A stretch of DNA of 64,000 nt from Akebia trifoliata (Eukaryota; Streptophyta; Magnoliopsida; Ranunculales; Lardizabalaceae), in the NCBI GenBank assembly GCA_017979445.1, contig CM030711.1:46237560-46301559 (forward strand), read 5' to 3'. The first letter of the stretch is position 1. Each line of letters opens with the position of its first letter. Position numbers and translations under genes: made by a program. The notes beneath the pieces are model-generated. The model made no database searches. It was not told the origin of the DNA and was given only the letters and a program-made list of their open reading frames with translations. Shown piece after piece: positions 14,301-30,500 of this stretch.

Positions 14301-17300
14301 TACATCTATTTCACTGTTATTTTCATTAATATGATGATTTAGGCCTCAAAACCATACTGAATTGAGTGTAGCAGTGGTGATGGTATTTAAGAGTATTTTA
14401 GTCATTATTAAAAATAGTTATGTTACTTTAGATGTATGGTTAGCATTTTTTACTTGGGTTTTAAGAGGTTTGATGGTTTTTTCTTTTATAAATAGATATA
14501 CAAGCATTGTAACAGAGTGACTTATGATTATCGAGATGCCTTAGGGATTTTCAGTTCTTTTATGAACTTGGGATACTTCTATTTGCACTCAAGATGAGGT
14601 TTTCTTCTAGATTTCTCTTAAAGTAATCAAGGCTTCAATGGTGTTCTAGTTGCATAACAGGGATCTAATATTTTTCCTGCATTATATTTAACAAATATTT
14701 TGTACCCAAGGGAGGACATGGCAATAACCTAACTTTGCAAACCAAATATCTGACATACCTGTCCGACAATAATTATGTTTAAAATGATTTAATGTCTTTA
14801 ACCTCACAATGGTTATGTGAATACCACGAAAATGTACACATTATCCACAAGGGCGTATATAAGTCCTTCGATTTTGGGATCTATCATGATTGGTAAATGG
14901 GAAGTCTGGCTTTCTTTCTTGCTATTGCTATGCTTCCATTTACCAGTCATAATTTCTGAGACTTTCATTTGTGTTTATATATTCTGTGATTTTATATAGA
15001 CCCCAAGAACATGTTTCTCTCTTATGTTTTGAAAGTTAATGAAGGTTGGGTCTCACTCGGAAAAAAAAGAAGAAAAAAAGGTTGGATATTTATCTCAAAT
15101 TCTCTACTTTGATGTTGCTATGCATTTAGCAAAACTTTGATTTTTTTGAACTCTCATTTTTGTCCTAAATGTGATGACGTGATTGAGATGTGTAATTTTT
15201 CCTCCATTATGTTTAATGAGACTATCACAATTATCACAATATAGTAATATATCAGTGTGTTATTTTCTTAATCCACTCATTAAAGGAGTGTAACCAGTGA
15301 TCAGCTGATTTATTGCATCGATTGAAGAATGAGTTGATAGTAGTTTAGTGCATGCAAGAAGTGTACAATTCATATTTGAACCATCTTTAATGCACGTCTT
15401 TGCTTAATCATATTGTGCATGTCATGATCGCAGGACTACTTAGAGAATAATAACTTATATCTCACTTAAGAACAGCATGGAGAGAGAAGGAAAAAAAAAT
15501 CTCTTTTTCGTGGTAGTCAAAGCTAGAGTTCATGAAATGAGATCAGGACTTTATAAACTTGGAATCATTTTCATATTGAGCACCTATTAGTTGTCTAAAG
15601 AACCAGGAATTGGTTTGGATGACAGATTATAGCATTCCTGGATTGGTTTGAGTGTATAAGCTCGGCATGACCATAATAAATAAACAATTCATACTTAGTT
15701 CTTCTAGACTGACAATGGCTGTACAGATATGTGAGTTTTGAGCTAATTCATCGTAGAACAGCTTAGGTTTGAGAAACCATTTGAGGGATAAACTCAGGAA
15801 TTGTGACGCTAATACTGTCCTTTTTTGTGCCACTGAAGGAACACCATATACCCAACAATCATACAAAGTAAGTGATGTATTTCCTTTCAAATGGATCAAC
15901 AAGAAGTGGAAAGAAGGGTTCTTTGTTACCGCCATGACCACTGCAGGTAACAAATGGGGTATTGTTATGTCGCGAAATGCGGGCTATTCCACTCAGGTAG
16001 TCCATGTTCAACAGTTTGGTACTTAATCCTGGATTAGTAAACTTCAGAGACCACTTAATATGTTTGATTGCATCCCTTTTCAGGTTGTTGAACTTGATTT
16101 CCTATACCCAAGTGAGGGGATCCATAGACGATGGGAGAATGGATACCGGATTACATCAACTGCTGCTACATCAGATCAAGCTGCATTCATACTCAGTGTT
16201 CCCAAAAAGAGAACACCAGATGTGACACAAGAGACATTGCGCACATCTGCCTTTCCTAGTAACCATGTTAAGGTAAAATTGCATGGGCAGATATCATTAA
16301 TTTGCAGTTCACAACTAATATTATTTACTAAACAATCCATTTCATTACTATGGTAGTCTCAGTTCTGGAATATTACCCAGAGACCCAAACTTCATCTGCA
16401 ATGGCATTCAAAATTTGACAAAATTGTTTCCTGAACTTAGGAGTCAGCCTAGATTTCATCGGTTGAAAAATTGTGAGCCAAACTGAAAAATTGTTTTAGC
16501 TTGGTATTTTTGGGCCATTATGTTTTCACATGTTTTAAAAGATTTTGCTTCCTTTTCCAAGAGTGTTTTGAGCCTATTTATTGCAAAATATCATGGCTTT
16601 AAAAATCGTCCGAGACTGAGAAAGATATTTAATGTGAATCATGACTCACATTACATCAGCCGATATGAGAGAGATGTCTTGGCTGAGATTTTGAAAATCT
16701 TGGACGAGGTAAACGACATAACTTGGTTTCTGCCTACAAATTTGCAGAAAACCATTAATACTTTGAAAAATATCCCAGATTTTATGCTCAAAACTTCATC
16801 ATTATCTAGTTCACAGCCGTAGATTTTCTCTCCAAAATCCGTAGTTATCAAGTTCAAAACCCTAAATTTTTCTGTCCAAAATTTCATTGTTTTCTATTTC
16901 CCAAAAAATTCTAGATTTTTTTTTATACTGGTTTTGAAGAAAAGAATGGTGAAGATTATTGATTTTCTTCTTGTTTTGAAGAAGAGAAGAGTTGGAAGAT
17001 GATTGACTTTGAAGACAAAAGAAAAGAAAAATCAGGGCTTTTGTATGTGTTGCAGACGAGTATCCAGGGTTTAAATTGCTTGTCTCACTTTAGATTGAGA
17101 TTATTCATCCAAAACGAGATGACTTGTCCAAGACAACTCAGTCTCGTTGATGACTGAGATGAGACCAAAAACCAAGATTTAAAACCATGCAAAACATTCA
17201 TGTTTTAATTTGAAAGCAAAGCATTGATTAACGCTTACTCAAATGTTGCGCAGGATAAATGGTCAAAGAATCTGTATATTGCATCCATCTGCTATGGGAG

Positions 17301-17313
17301 AACTGTATCTTGA
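8350..17313 (+). CDS. MUT9-like / casein kinase 1-like serine-threonine protein kinase (PPK/MLK family)
   Basis: The coding exons are 8350-8748, 9814-9939, 10052-10125, 10250-10319, 10432-10487, 10577-10648, 10771-10865, 11403-11469, 11549-11678, 12109-12327, 12409-12539, 12858-13032, 13133-13223, 15839-15996, 16084-16272 and 17254-17313. All splice sites are GT-AG and in phase, giving 703 residues, close to the usual length of about 700. A basic, arginine-rich N-terminus (1-133) precedes the kinase domain. Visible motifs are the glycine loop GKGGFGQV (149-156), Lys in VALKFE (179), HGDIKPEN (269-276) and DLG instead of DFG (294-296), all as in casein kinase 1 relatives. The C-terminal half (about 440-703) carries the plant-specific conserved extension ending in SICYGRTVS. 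Arabidopsis members are nuclear kinases linked to histone H3/H2A phosphorylation and to CRY2/PIF signalling; which paralogue this is cannot be told here. Intron 13 (2.6 kb) is the largest, and introns 1 and 7 carry transposons. Confidence 0.95.
9075..9222 (+). mobile_element. tRNA-derived SINE, family A, in kinase intron 1
   Basis: The 5' part reads CACTTAGCTAAGTGGTAAGA, an A-box-like TAGCTAAGTGG, followed by the B-box-like GGTTCAACCCC and ending in a run of nine A. The same sequence occurs inverted at 23087-23226 in an RPT6 intron. Flanks share an eroded repeat (ATATAAATAATAC / ATATAAATGATATAC). Acceptor-stem pairing is absent, so it is not a functional tRNA. Confidence 0.75.
9274..9359 (+). 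mobile_element. tRNA-derived SINE, family B, with target duplication
   Basis: This is a compact tRNA-like unit: TTAGACCCATAGCTCAGTTG holds the A box (TAGCTCAGTTGG), GAGTTCAAGTCC is the B box, and the tail is A/T-rich. It is flanked by TTAATTGAAGTGC (9261-9273) and TTAATTGAAAGTGC (9360-9373), a target-site duplication with one indel. Related copies are at 32029-32123, 47370-47463, about 56155-56262 (inverted) and a relic near 30749-30800. Confidence 0.85.
9600..9776 (+). mobile_element. LINE 3' end in kinase intron 1
   Basis: The stretch ends in GGTTGGTCAGCTCGACC, then CTTGAATAAAATTCTACTTATC and an A/T-rich tail. The same layout (TGGTCATCTCGACC, then AATAAATTTAACTTTATCGA plus a poly-A run) occurs at about 46880-47030 and, more loosely, at about 18840-18970. 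This is typical of 5'-truncated plant L1-type LINEs. No reverse transcriptase remains in this copy. Confidence 0.6.
10909..11321. mobile_element. hAT-like MITE, GCTACAACTTGG family, copy A, in kinase intron 7
   Basis: It begins TAGGGCTACAACTTGG and ends CCCACCCAAGTTGCAGTATT, an inverted repeat with the core CAACTTGG. The interior is rich in GGGTT/AACCC words and has an AT-rich centre, as in copy B at 27743-28283. The flanks share TTGCAC, consistent with an eroded 8-bp duplication. It lies wholly within the intron between 10865 and 11403. Confidence 0.75.
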
Positions 17314-18839
17314 AATCTGGGTTTTCCAAAGAGACTGATTGGTAACTGAAAACAAAACAGGTACCTTGTCCAAGGCTTACCCAATTCTTGTCCTTTGTTT
17401 TTTATTATTCATTTTCAGGATTTCCCCTATTGGTTGCTTATGTTTTTGTTAATTTGTAACACAGCCATCCATTTTTGGACATGGCAGTGAGATGGGTTTC
17501 TGTTTGCTTAAGCCCAATTGTGGAAAAATTATACTGTGTATATTTTCCATCTTATAATTGCTATTTTTAAATATTAATCAAATTTATGATTTTATTTATG
17601 TAACCTTTGCCCCCAATGTGAATTATTTCTTTGTTTCTAGAAATTATAATTGTATAACAAAGTGCAAAAACAATCAGCCCAACACTTCTAAATCATGGAT
17701 TTTGTCAGATAGTTCCGCCTAAACCTGTTAATGTGACAGTCAATTTGAACGGTTCAAATGCCATCATCGTCTTTGAAACTTACGGGGTCAGCTACATGAA
17801 TCCTTTTCCTCCATTCAATTCTGTCCAGAGCCACATCTTTTATTGAAAGTGACCTAACTTAAATGCTTCGAAAGTACTAACTTGAAATCCTTTATAATTT
17901 TTTGAGCCATTACTTCCTTTTGTCTAACACATTGCCTCAGTGAGCTGACTCGGACTCGAGATTGCATGCTATATGTCAGTTTGGCATTCTATGTGGTGTA
18001 CCCATTTTTTCCTCCTCATGGTTGCATTTACTTGTGAATCCTTTTCTTCTCTTCACATGGATCACTGAGTTGGGTATGTTGTAGGTGTTGATGCATTGTT
18101 AGTGTTGCGGGACAAAAAATGACATTAATAATCAACAAAATTTTCTCAGTATCTGGATTTTTTGGGGTAATTTTGAGATACCTCTGGGTTTAGTGAAAAT
18201 TAGAGAAAATCACCTGTGTCTTTAAACCATGATTTTAAATCTTGTTTGAGATCGAGATGACTTGCCCGAGTCATCTCGGTCTTGCTAAACAACGATTCAC
18301 ATCATCTCTTGAAATAGACGAGATGAATCGGACGATATTTTGAAAATATCAGTTGTGGGATTTGTAGATTTTTATTAAAATAATTATTTTTAATAGAATT
18401 TAAGTACTTATTATATCAATAAAACATAATTATATAACTAAACATCTTCTAATCTATCTTATTTTATTAAAAAAATCATAATTGTCTTTAATCACTCAAA
18501 ATGTATGGAGACAATTAAAAATTGACACTGAATAGCCTGAAAACATGGTTTAGGCTATGGTGAGACTATCTTAAGTGCCACTTGGCATTTGTCTAGTGTG
18601 AAGACCTTACCTTTCATGTACATAACCAAAGGTGGGCATCGACAACCTTCATCTGTATAAATCTTTATTCTAGATTCTGATATTCACTTGTCAAAATTTC
18701 ATTATTGAAAAGTATTTTGACAATCTAGAATTTCGTTATCTATAAGAATTAATTTTAGATTCTCCTTTTGTTGACCTCGTTCTACAAATGTATATAAGTA
18801 CTTAATATTCATAACATGGTTGCAAAATTAAGGGCGTCT

Positions 18840-18970
18840 TTTTCAAGATTTTGTCTTGTTTGTAATTTGGGAGATTAGTTGTCTCTTTTGTTGTTTTTCT
18901 TTTTTGATAAGTTTTGTATTTTTGGGACTCGTCGTCCCTTTTTCTAATGAAATTTTAACTTATAAAAAAA
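18840..18970 (+). mobile_element. LINE-like 3' end
   Basis: The run TTTGTATTTTTGGGACTCGT, then CTAATGAAATTTTAACTTAT and a string of A, resembles the 3' ends of plant L1-type LINEs and the tails seen at 9600-9776 and 46880-47030. Only the untranslated tail is present. Confidence 0.5.
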
Positions 18971-20242
18971 AATACTTATATTTAAGAAATGATCAGTTTT
19001 TATTTTATTTTATTGGTAAGCATGTTTTAAAAAAGTTCAATAACTCAGTCCCGCCTCTTGTATCATCACCCAAATACTTTACTAACTAAGCTGATATCTA
19101 CTTCTTACTATTGTTGTTCATAAAAATAATAATTAGGCTTAACCCCCTTCTATAAAATTAGAATTTAAGGACCCCCACTAAAATAAGGGTAACTCCAAGG
19201 AAAATATCCAGAATGACTATTTATAATGAATAATCATTTTGGATATTCAAGGGGCATGCACTCCATTCAAATTATCCAAAATGGTTATCCATTAATATTT
19301 TTTTAAATTCAATCCAAATGAAAAATGAGATGGATAGTGTATTGGAGACCTATACAATCCAAAATGAAGAATGAGATGGATAGTGTATTGGAGATCCATA
19401 CAATTCAAAATGATTCTCCAAAACAATAGTTGAAAAGGGGAGGGGGGAGAGGGGAGAAGGGGATGGAGATTCCAAACTCCCTCTCCAAATGGCTATTGAA
19501 AATCTCTCTCAGAAATGGAGAGAGATGGATAATGCGTTGGAATTGCTAATTCAACAAAATGAGCATTTCTCTTGTCGAAAAACTTATTTTTGTACGAAAT
19601 ATTTTGTCATATTATTGCAACATCGTATTAAGTTATCATTGACAAAAAAAAATTATATAATAAAACACAACAGTTATCTTTTCCAATGTTTATCTCCCAC
19701 AAAGAATGATTTAGATTCAATCTTACATACAATCTCGAGAAATAATTTCAATTTTATTTATTTTCTCTCCTTTTTTTCAAGAATACCCCTTTAACTTTAT
19801 TTATTTTTAATCCTTCAATCGTTTGATACTTGAGTTGCAAAGGAGGGATAAATAAGGGCTTAAATACCACTAACACCTAAGCAAGTGCTTTTGGTGTAGT
19901 AGTTTGGCATCATATGGTATATAATGAAAATCATCACAAAGTGGACCATCCAAAATCTTGGTAGTGGATTACAACCCCATGCCCATGGAGACAAGGACTT
20001 AAAATTTCATATAAAAAACATCAGAAGTCTTATAACTATCAATTGTATGTAAAATAATAAATGATACAAATCCAATCATTACATAAAGATTACTAGCTAT
20101 TAATGGAGTTAAAATTTAAGTTCATATCTCTTTGGGATTTTGAAATACCACCGTGTCATTTAACAAAGTGAGTGTCCACAATGGCTCACTTTAGTACACT
20201 TTTTTCAGGTAAAGGAGTAGTCTTTTTCCAATGAGTGAGTTG

Positions 20243-20373
20243 TGCTGGAGTGACCTGAAGATTGTACTTCATATCGCACTTTCTTGATGATTCGATGAAA
20301 AACATGTATGCTTCTCACACACTTCCATGTTAGGAAAGTGCAATATGAGATACAATCTTGAGTCACTCCAGTA
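20243..20373. repeat. Foldback hairpin element, copy 1
   Basis: The left arm from about 20244 (CTGGAGTGACCTGAAGATTG...) pairs with the right arm ending at about 20372 over roughly 42 bp, with only a few mismatches. The loop contains GATTCGATGAA, a diverged form of the loop motif shared by the family. Its arms resemble those of the copy at 21131-21266. Confidence 0.75.
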
Positions 20374-20907
20374 TTATTCTTTAGGACAATTACCGCAAAG
20401 ACCTATTTTTTAAAATTATGTATCAAAAAGTCCTTTCTAAAAAAATATGAACTCTTTAGTACCTAATTTATGAAATATTAGTCTAAAAAATATTTTTAAA
20501 GTAAAAATATCCTATTTACCCTTTCAATGATTTTTGAAATTTAAAGAAACACGTTTATTTGAGAATATTTGAGTTACTCCTATGTTTTATAATTAATGAC
20601 ATGTTCTTTAACTATGGTCATCTCTTATAGATCAATTTAATGGAAAAAAAAAAACTAGTTTCACTTACAAAACTAGTAATCTCTAAATCAAATAGATGAT
20701 AATGATTATACCAATGATGATGATGGAGGTGAGTATAATTAACATCAAATTGATTTAGTCTATGAATATTAGATTTATTAAAATATATAAATAATTTTAA
20801 ATAATTAAAATATAATTTAAAACTCGACTTGAATGTTCATCGAATTGATTCAACTCAAAAATTAGCAAGTCGACACAAATGTGTCAAATAAAATTATATT
20901 GAATAAA

Positions 20908-21000
20908 AATATCTCAATGAAAGCATATATGGTTCTCATACACTTTCACGTTAAGAAGTGCGATATGAGGTTTCAGTCTGAGGTCATTTCAACATTATTC
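20908..21000. repeat. Foldback hairpin element, copy 2 (one arm only)
   Basis: The loop motif AATATCTCAATGAAAG and a right arm (AAGAAGTGCGATATGAGG...TGAGGTCATTTC) match copies 1 and 3, but the left arm is missing or replaced. This looks like a truncated member. Confidence 0.6.
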
Positions 21001-21130
21001 TTCCACTAATACTTTTGATGCCCACTTTATGACGACTTTTACTATAGTTTCGTTCTAATTTGCTATTTCCCCAAGTTGTTCTTCTTGAGTCTTGAAATCG
21101 AGATATCAAAAAAGAAAAAGAATTGTGTTT

Positions 21131-21266
21131 GAGTGACCTCAAGTTGGAACCTTATATCACACTTCTTGATGAGAAAGTGGATATGAATCACAGATGTTTT
21201 TTCACTTGTATCTCGATGAACAACGTCAAGAAGTGTGATATGAGATTCCAACCTGAGGTCATTTCA
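21131..21266. repeat. Foldback hairpin element, copy 3
   Basis: The arms at 21131-21169 and 21226-21266 are inverted repeats matching at about 35 of 40 positions. The loop carries TTGTATCTCGATGAAC at 21206-21221. There are no coding features. Confidence 0.8.
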
Positions 21267-21917
21267 GCATTATTCAAAGAAAAATCCAATCAACACACCC
21301 AAAAAAAGGACAGATTAGTTGCACTAACATTAAAAAAGATGTTTTTTTTTTTTCTAATTTTATTAAAATAAATTTTAACTTACTAATTGCACTTCAATAT
21401 GATAATCTTATAGTTTAGGGGTTTATTCATCTTTGATTCCAACAAATTTCTTAAGCAGGTTAAAATCATCAAAACCAATCCTTTCTTGGTTTATCACTTC
21501 AAATACATGTTGATTACAAGGGATTTGTGATATTTGCACATAGATTAGACTATTAAAAAAAAAAAAGTTTGAACTAACAATAATTTATGTGGGTATGGTT
21601 GGGGAAGAAGAAGAAAATGAGTTCAGTATTTTTCATTATTTTTGGTGTGGAAAGGAGAATTTTTAAGTGATGGAGTGCAATTGGTAATCGGTGGTGTGCA
21701 ACCAGTCGGTCCAAAAAAACCTTTAAATAAGAGGGTATTTTTGTCATTTTCTTATGGTCAAGGGATATGTCATCCATCACTCCAGCTTAAGGAGGAATGG
21801 GTATCTCAAAATTTTCACCAATCTGTATCTGTACTGATCTTTAAAAAGGCCAAAAAGCAAAAAAAGAAAGAAAAAGGAAAATTTGCGATCGATTGGTTTG
21901 GTTCATAATTCATAAAA

Positions 21918-26254
<4,337 letters not shown>

Positions 26255-27508
26255 ATCCCTTTAATCTACATCCTGTTCTGTAAGTTATATTTAGATTTGG
26301 GACCGAAATATTCAGACACGAGAGTGAAACTAAACCAGTGCTTACAGTTTCTGTATGAAGTGGTTTGATTTATGTTTCTTTAATCCTCATAATGAAATGG
26401 CTACATTGGCTAGTCGTTCTTGTTTCACTATTTTCAGAAAGAATCAACTGAGGCATGAATGGTAATCAATCTTTAAACTTCCAGCTTACATTTATTGGTG
26501 GACTGTGTTCCTGTTCAGAACAGTCATTTGTATGGTGTCGAACACGTAATATTGAAACTCTTTCATGTGGATGATGATGATTTCTCTTGGCTTGGACCGT
26601 ACTCATGAGATCATGTAAGCATGAAATTGAGTGGTCGAGATTTATCATGAGGATTCATTTTTTATCCCAACATGTCATTGATATTGTTATCAAATTTGTA
26701 ATTTGTAATTTAAGGATGTCTTGGAAGATAACAGGTCCGGTGATGCATCACTTACAGTCTTGAGTTCAAAGGGCATATGCCAATGTTACTGAAATTGTCA
26801 ACAGACGCAAAGAATGTATTCTCCACATCTTTTAGGTCCGTTCCAATTTGATTGTAACCATTATAACCAACCATAAAAGAATATACGACACCAATAAAAA
26901 CATCCATCATTGAAAGATGATATATTGGTTGACCCATCTCTCGGTAGGTCCAAACAAAGAAATTGTAGAACTCCCTTGACTAGGTAGATGACATCGTTCT
27001 TCTTGCCCCAATTGTCTCAATGGTTAATAGTCATTCGAGGGGGATGTCTGTCCATTTGTCCAGAGTGCCCTCAATGGAGCCATTACATCGTGGTCACCCC
27101 AACAGGAGCTTTGGATCCACATGGCCATGGAGCCACCTAGGCTGTGAGCCTGGGCCTTGGATGAAGGTGAGAGGAGGACCACCAAAGATGATTTTAGAAT
27201 CTGACGATCTCCTAATCTTCAAATACGAAGTGAGTGTAACAAGGTTCTTTAATTGAATTAACTCAACTTTAAAATAAGAAACCCAAGACATTGCAAATTT
27301 CACAAGCAAAACAGTTACAAACATGAAATTACCAATAAAAAATATAAGTAAAACATGAATAAGAACTCAGCTTGGTACAACCCGCGTTTAGGATGTCCTC
27401 TTGAGTCATACATGACCAATGCACAAGTTTTTAGAATAAGGTACAAACAGTCAAGTTCATATTACCACCTGAAATATTGATCTCGATATGACAGCAAAAC
27501 AATTCCTC
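26255..27508. other. Convergent intergenic region between RPT6 and the TSP1-domain gene
   Basis: Both genes end here, so the interval should contain two 3' UTRs, with RPT6 from 26255 and the other gene leftward from 27508. No conserved coding sequence is seen. A GC-richer patch at about 27040-27190 contains a small open frame on both strands but matches nothing I know. Confidence 0.6.
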
Positions 27509-30500
27509 TCAAGAATACCCTTCTAACATAATATACACAAAGCCATGTTGAGTTGAGGTTCTCCTGAATGCAAAACAAAACAAAACAAAATGTTATAAAT
27601 GTGGTGAAGTATGAATCAATATGGGTGTCAAAAAGCACCTGATTATCACACAGTTGCAAACCCAATTCCATCATTTATCTCATTAATAACAGGTCGGGAC
27701 TGGAAAACCCAGAATACGAACATTTAATTCCACTATTCATTATAGGGCTGCAACTTGGGTGGAGCAAGGCCGAACCCGATAGGTTGAGCCCAACCTTGGG
27801 TCAGGTTTGGGCACAGTTAGCTAGGGTTCGGGCAAAAACAAAATTGACCGAACAAATCGGGTTGGGATTGGGCATAGACATTTGGTTGCCTGATTTGCCC
27901 GAACCTAAACTTAATATGATTATAATTTAAAAGTAGTTTTAAATATCTTTGTTTCTTTCTCACTCACAATTTACATTTCAAATTTTAGTTAATCTTCATT
28001 TTCTTCTTTACATTTGCTTATGATTTCATGTATGTGAACTTTCAAATATATTTTAGGACAAATAATTGCAAATTTATATTTTTTTTATATACCACTTATC
28101 TTTATATAAGTCATTATCATTACTAAACTATCTAGTATTAATGAGGAATGAACCAAGCCAACCAACCCAACTTGAGTTGAGCATTTTATGCCTAAGGTTG
28201 GGTTGGGCGTGGGCATGGGATGGTGTTTGTCAAGTGCAGGTTGAGCACAGATTGATCCCCAACCCACCCAAGTTGCAGTCCTAATTCAGTGTATCCTATT
28301 GAGTTGGCTGGGCCCAACTTCCAAACATACTTAACAATCATGGTGGAACTAGCAATACTACACGCAACCTACTGACACCCCTACAATCAACATCAGAGCT
28401 GGAAAAAACAGATACTAAGACTTAACTTACTGTCAAGTGATCAAATTACCCAACCATCCTGGAAGAAAATACAAATTGAAAAAACCATCTGTATTTATTT
28501 TTTTGCGAGTAGAACCATCTCTATTGTTTATAAAAGAATCCACATACGCATTTCATCACCTTTCCTGCAGTCTCTAGTTTCTCTTTCCTTATATTTTTTT
28601 GCTTCAGCTTTTTCTTAGGAAATGATCTATGATCTATTATGACAATGGTTATGGTCTATGCACAACATAGCTATCAGAAGCTGGTGAGTGACAGTATACT
28701 CAAAAGCATTGGGAGGTGTCCAAGTAATATGGATCCTTAAGGCGAGGGCACGAAGCAATGACTAGGTGAAACCTGTGTGATAATTCATTTGTTTATTTAT
28801 TTCTTCGTTAATTAATTTCATAAAAATTAGACCATAAGAATAAAAGGCAGAAATGTGTAAAAGAAATAGTAATAAAGCATGCATTCATTATCATGCATAA
28901 ATTATGTTACTTGATCATCGATTACTATGAAAATATTTTTTCATGTTGAATGCATCAAGTAGATTTGCATAAATCTAAGCCACGGTAATTTTTTTTATTC
29001 TTTGGATGATGAGAAGAAACCAATAACTAAGCCAATAAAATATAACTAAAGACTGAAGAAAGAAGGGGAATAACGTACAAAATTATAAATGGAAAGAAAC
29101 AGCAGAAAAGAGAGGGTTGTTGCTGGTTAGATATAGAACCTCTATTATAACAATAAAAGAGATAGAAGGGATCATTCTTTGCTCAGAAAGTACAATGTAA
29201 AAGAGGGGAGAAAAAGAAGGTGAAGAAAACTAACAAATAAAAAAGAGAGGAGAAGATGCACTATATTAAGTTGCATGCAAGGCCTAAGCAACACCTAGGG
29301 AAGGCTTTGGCACTAGGGGCCATTGCTAGGTGAGGGATTCACCTAGGAGATCTCAGTAAAGATTGATCTGGCAATAGATCAGATGGTTATGGTCACTCAA
29401 TCGGGACGAATTTCGAGCAGGTCTCGTAGATGACCTCATAGTAAAAAAGTTGAGTTCGGTTGTCAGAATTTTCCAATGATCTCAAGTCTGTCTTAAAATA
29501 TTCACAGAGCTAGTAGACCATGCCTGCAGATTTTGACAAACAGATAATATAGTTCAGAAAGTACCTCTTGTAAAAAGTGTAACCTGCGAATCCAAGACCA
29601 CCAATGGCTATGAGCCCAACAAGAACAAGAAACATAACGAGCCAAGCTGACATCCTACTGTGTTTGCGGCTTGCTCGAGAGTCCTTGTTGCCAAACTCTC
29701 CACAGCTTCTCAAATTACAGGGCTCCTGTCTAAAAGGCTGCCATGCAATCCATTAAGATAAACAAGCACAACCTTGCATGCTCAATGTTAATAAGTAGGC
29801 ATTTATAAGTGTTTCTTTTGGGTATTTTAGAAAGACGCCCCTGTTAAATTGGTGATATTAGGCTTAGCCCCTTGTAAAATGCAATATTAAGTTTACCCTC
29901 CTTGACCTTAAGTCAAGGTTGCTTTTTCTTGATCATTTAACCGTGAAATTTTAATTTAGTAATTTAAGTATTTGAAGAGCATTTTGAAGAAAAAATCAAA
30001 ATCAAAATTTCACTGTTAAATCATGAAGAAATTGCAATGTGTTGACTTACGGTCAAGGGGGTAAACCTAATCTAGCATTTTGCAAGGGGGTAAATCTAAT
30101 ATCACCAATTTAACAGGGAGATGTTTCTAAAATACCCTAATTTTTAATCTTGTCACAGGGAAACCTAAATTCATTAAATGGAGGAAAGAAAGATAGCTAT
30201 CGCAATGTTGGCACACGAATTGTGAAAATATGATCATGTTTCGCTCACCATTTCCTTCCCTGAGCATCTACTATCATCTACTGGATAATGTGGGATGGAC
30301 ATATCCTCAATTTGACCAAAACATTCCACATCTCGATATCGAACACCACCATCACAAGGAGATGAACATGGCATCCATGGCCCAGCAACCCAATTAAAAT
30401 GTTCTGTATGCCAAAGAAAGCACTATATTAAGAAGCATTTCTTTCTTTATAAGTTACAAAAAAAAAATACAATAAAAATTTTGATCCAGCCTGACAGCAC

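Larger units (their letters stand above)
17314..21917. other. Intergenic region between kinase and RPT6 genes
   Basis: The first few hundred bases are the presumed 3' UTR of the kinase gene. Beyond them I see no conserved coding sequence. The region contains a LINE-type 3' end (about 18840-18970), an imperfect hairpin at about 19206-19248, and a cluster of foldback elements at 20243-20373, 20908-21000 and 21131-21266. The RPT6 promoter must lie in the last several hundred bases; no convincing TATA element could be singled out. Confidence 0.65.
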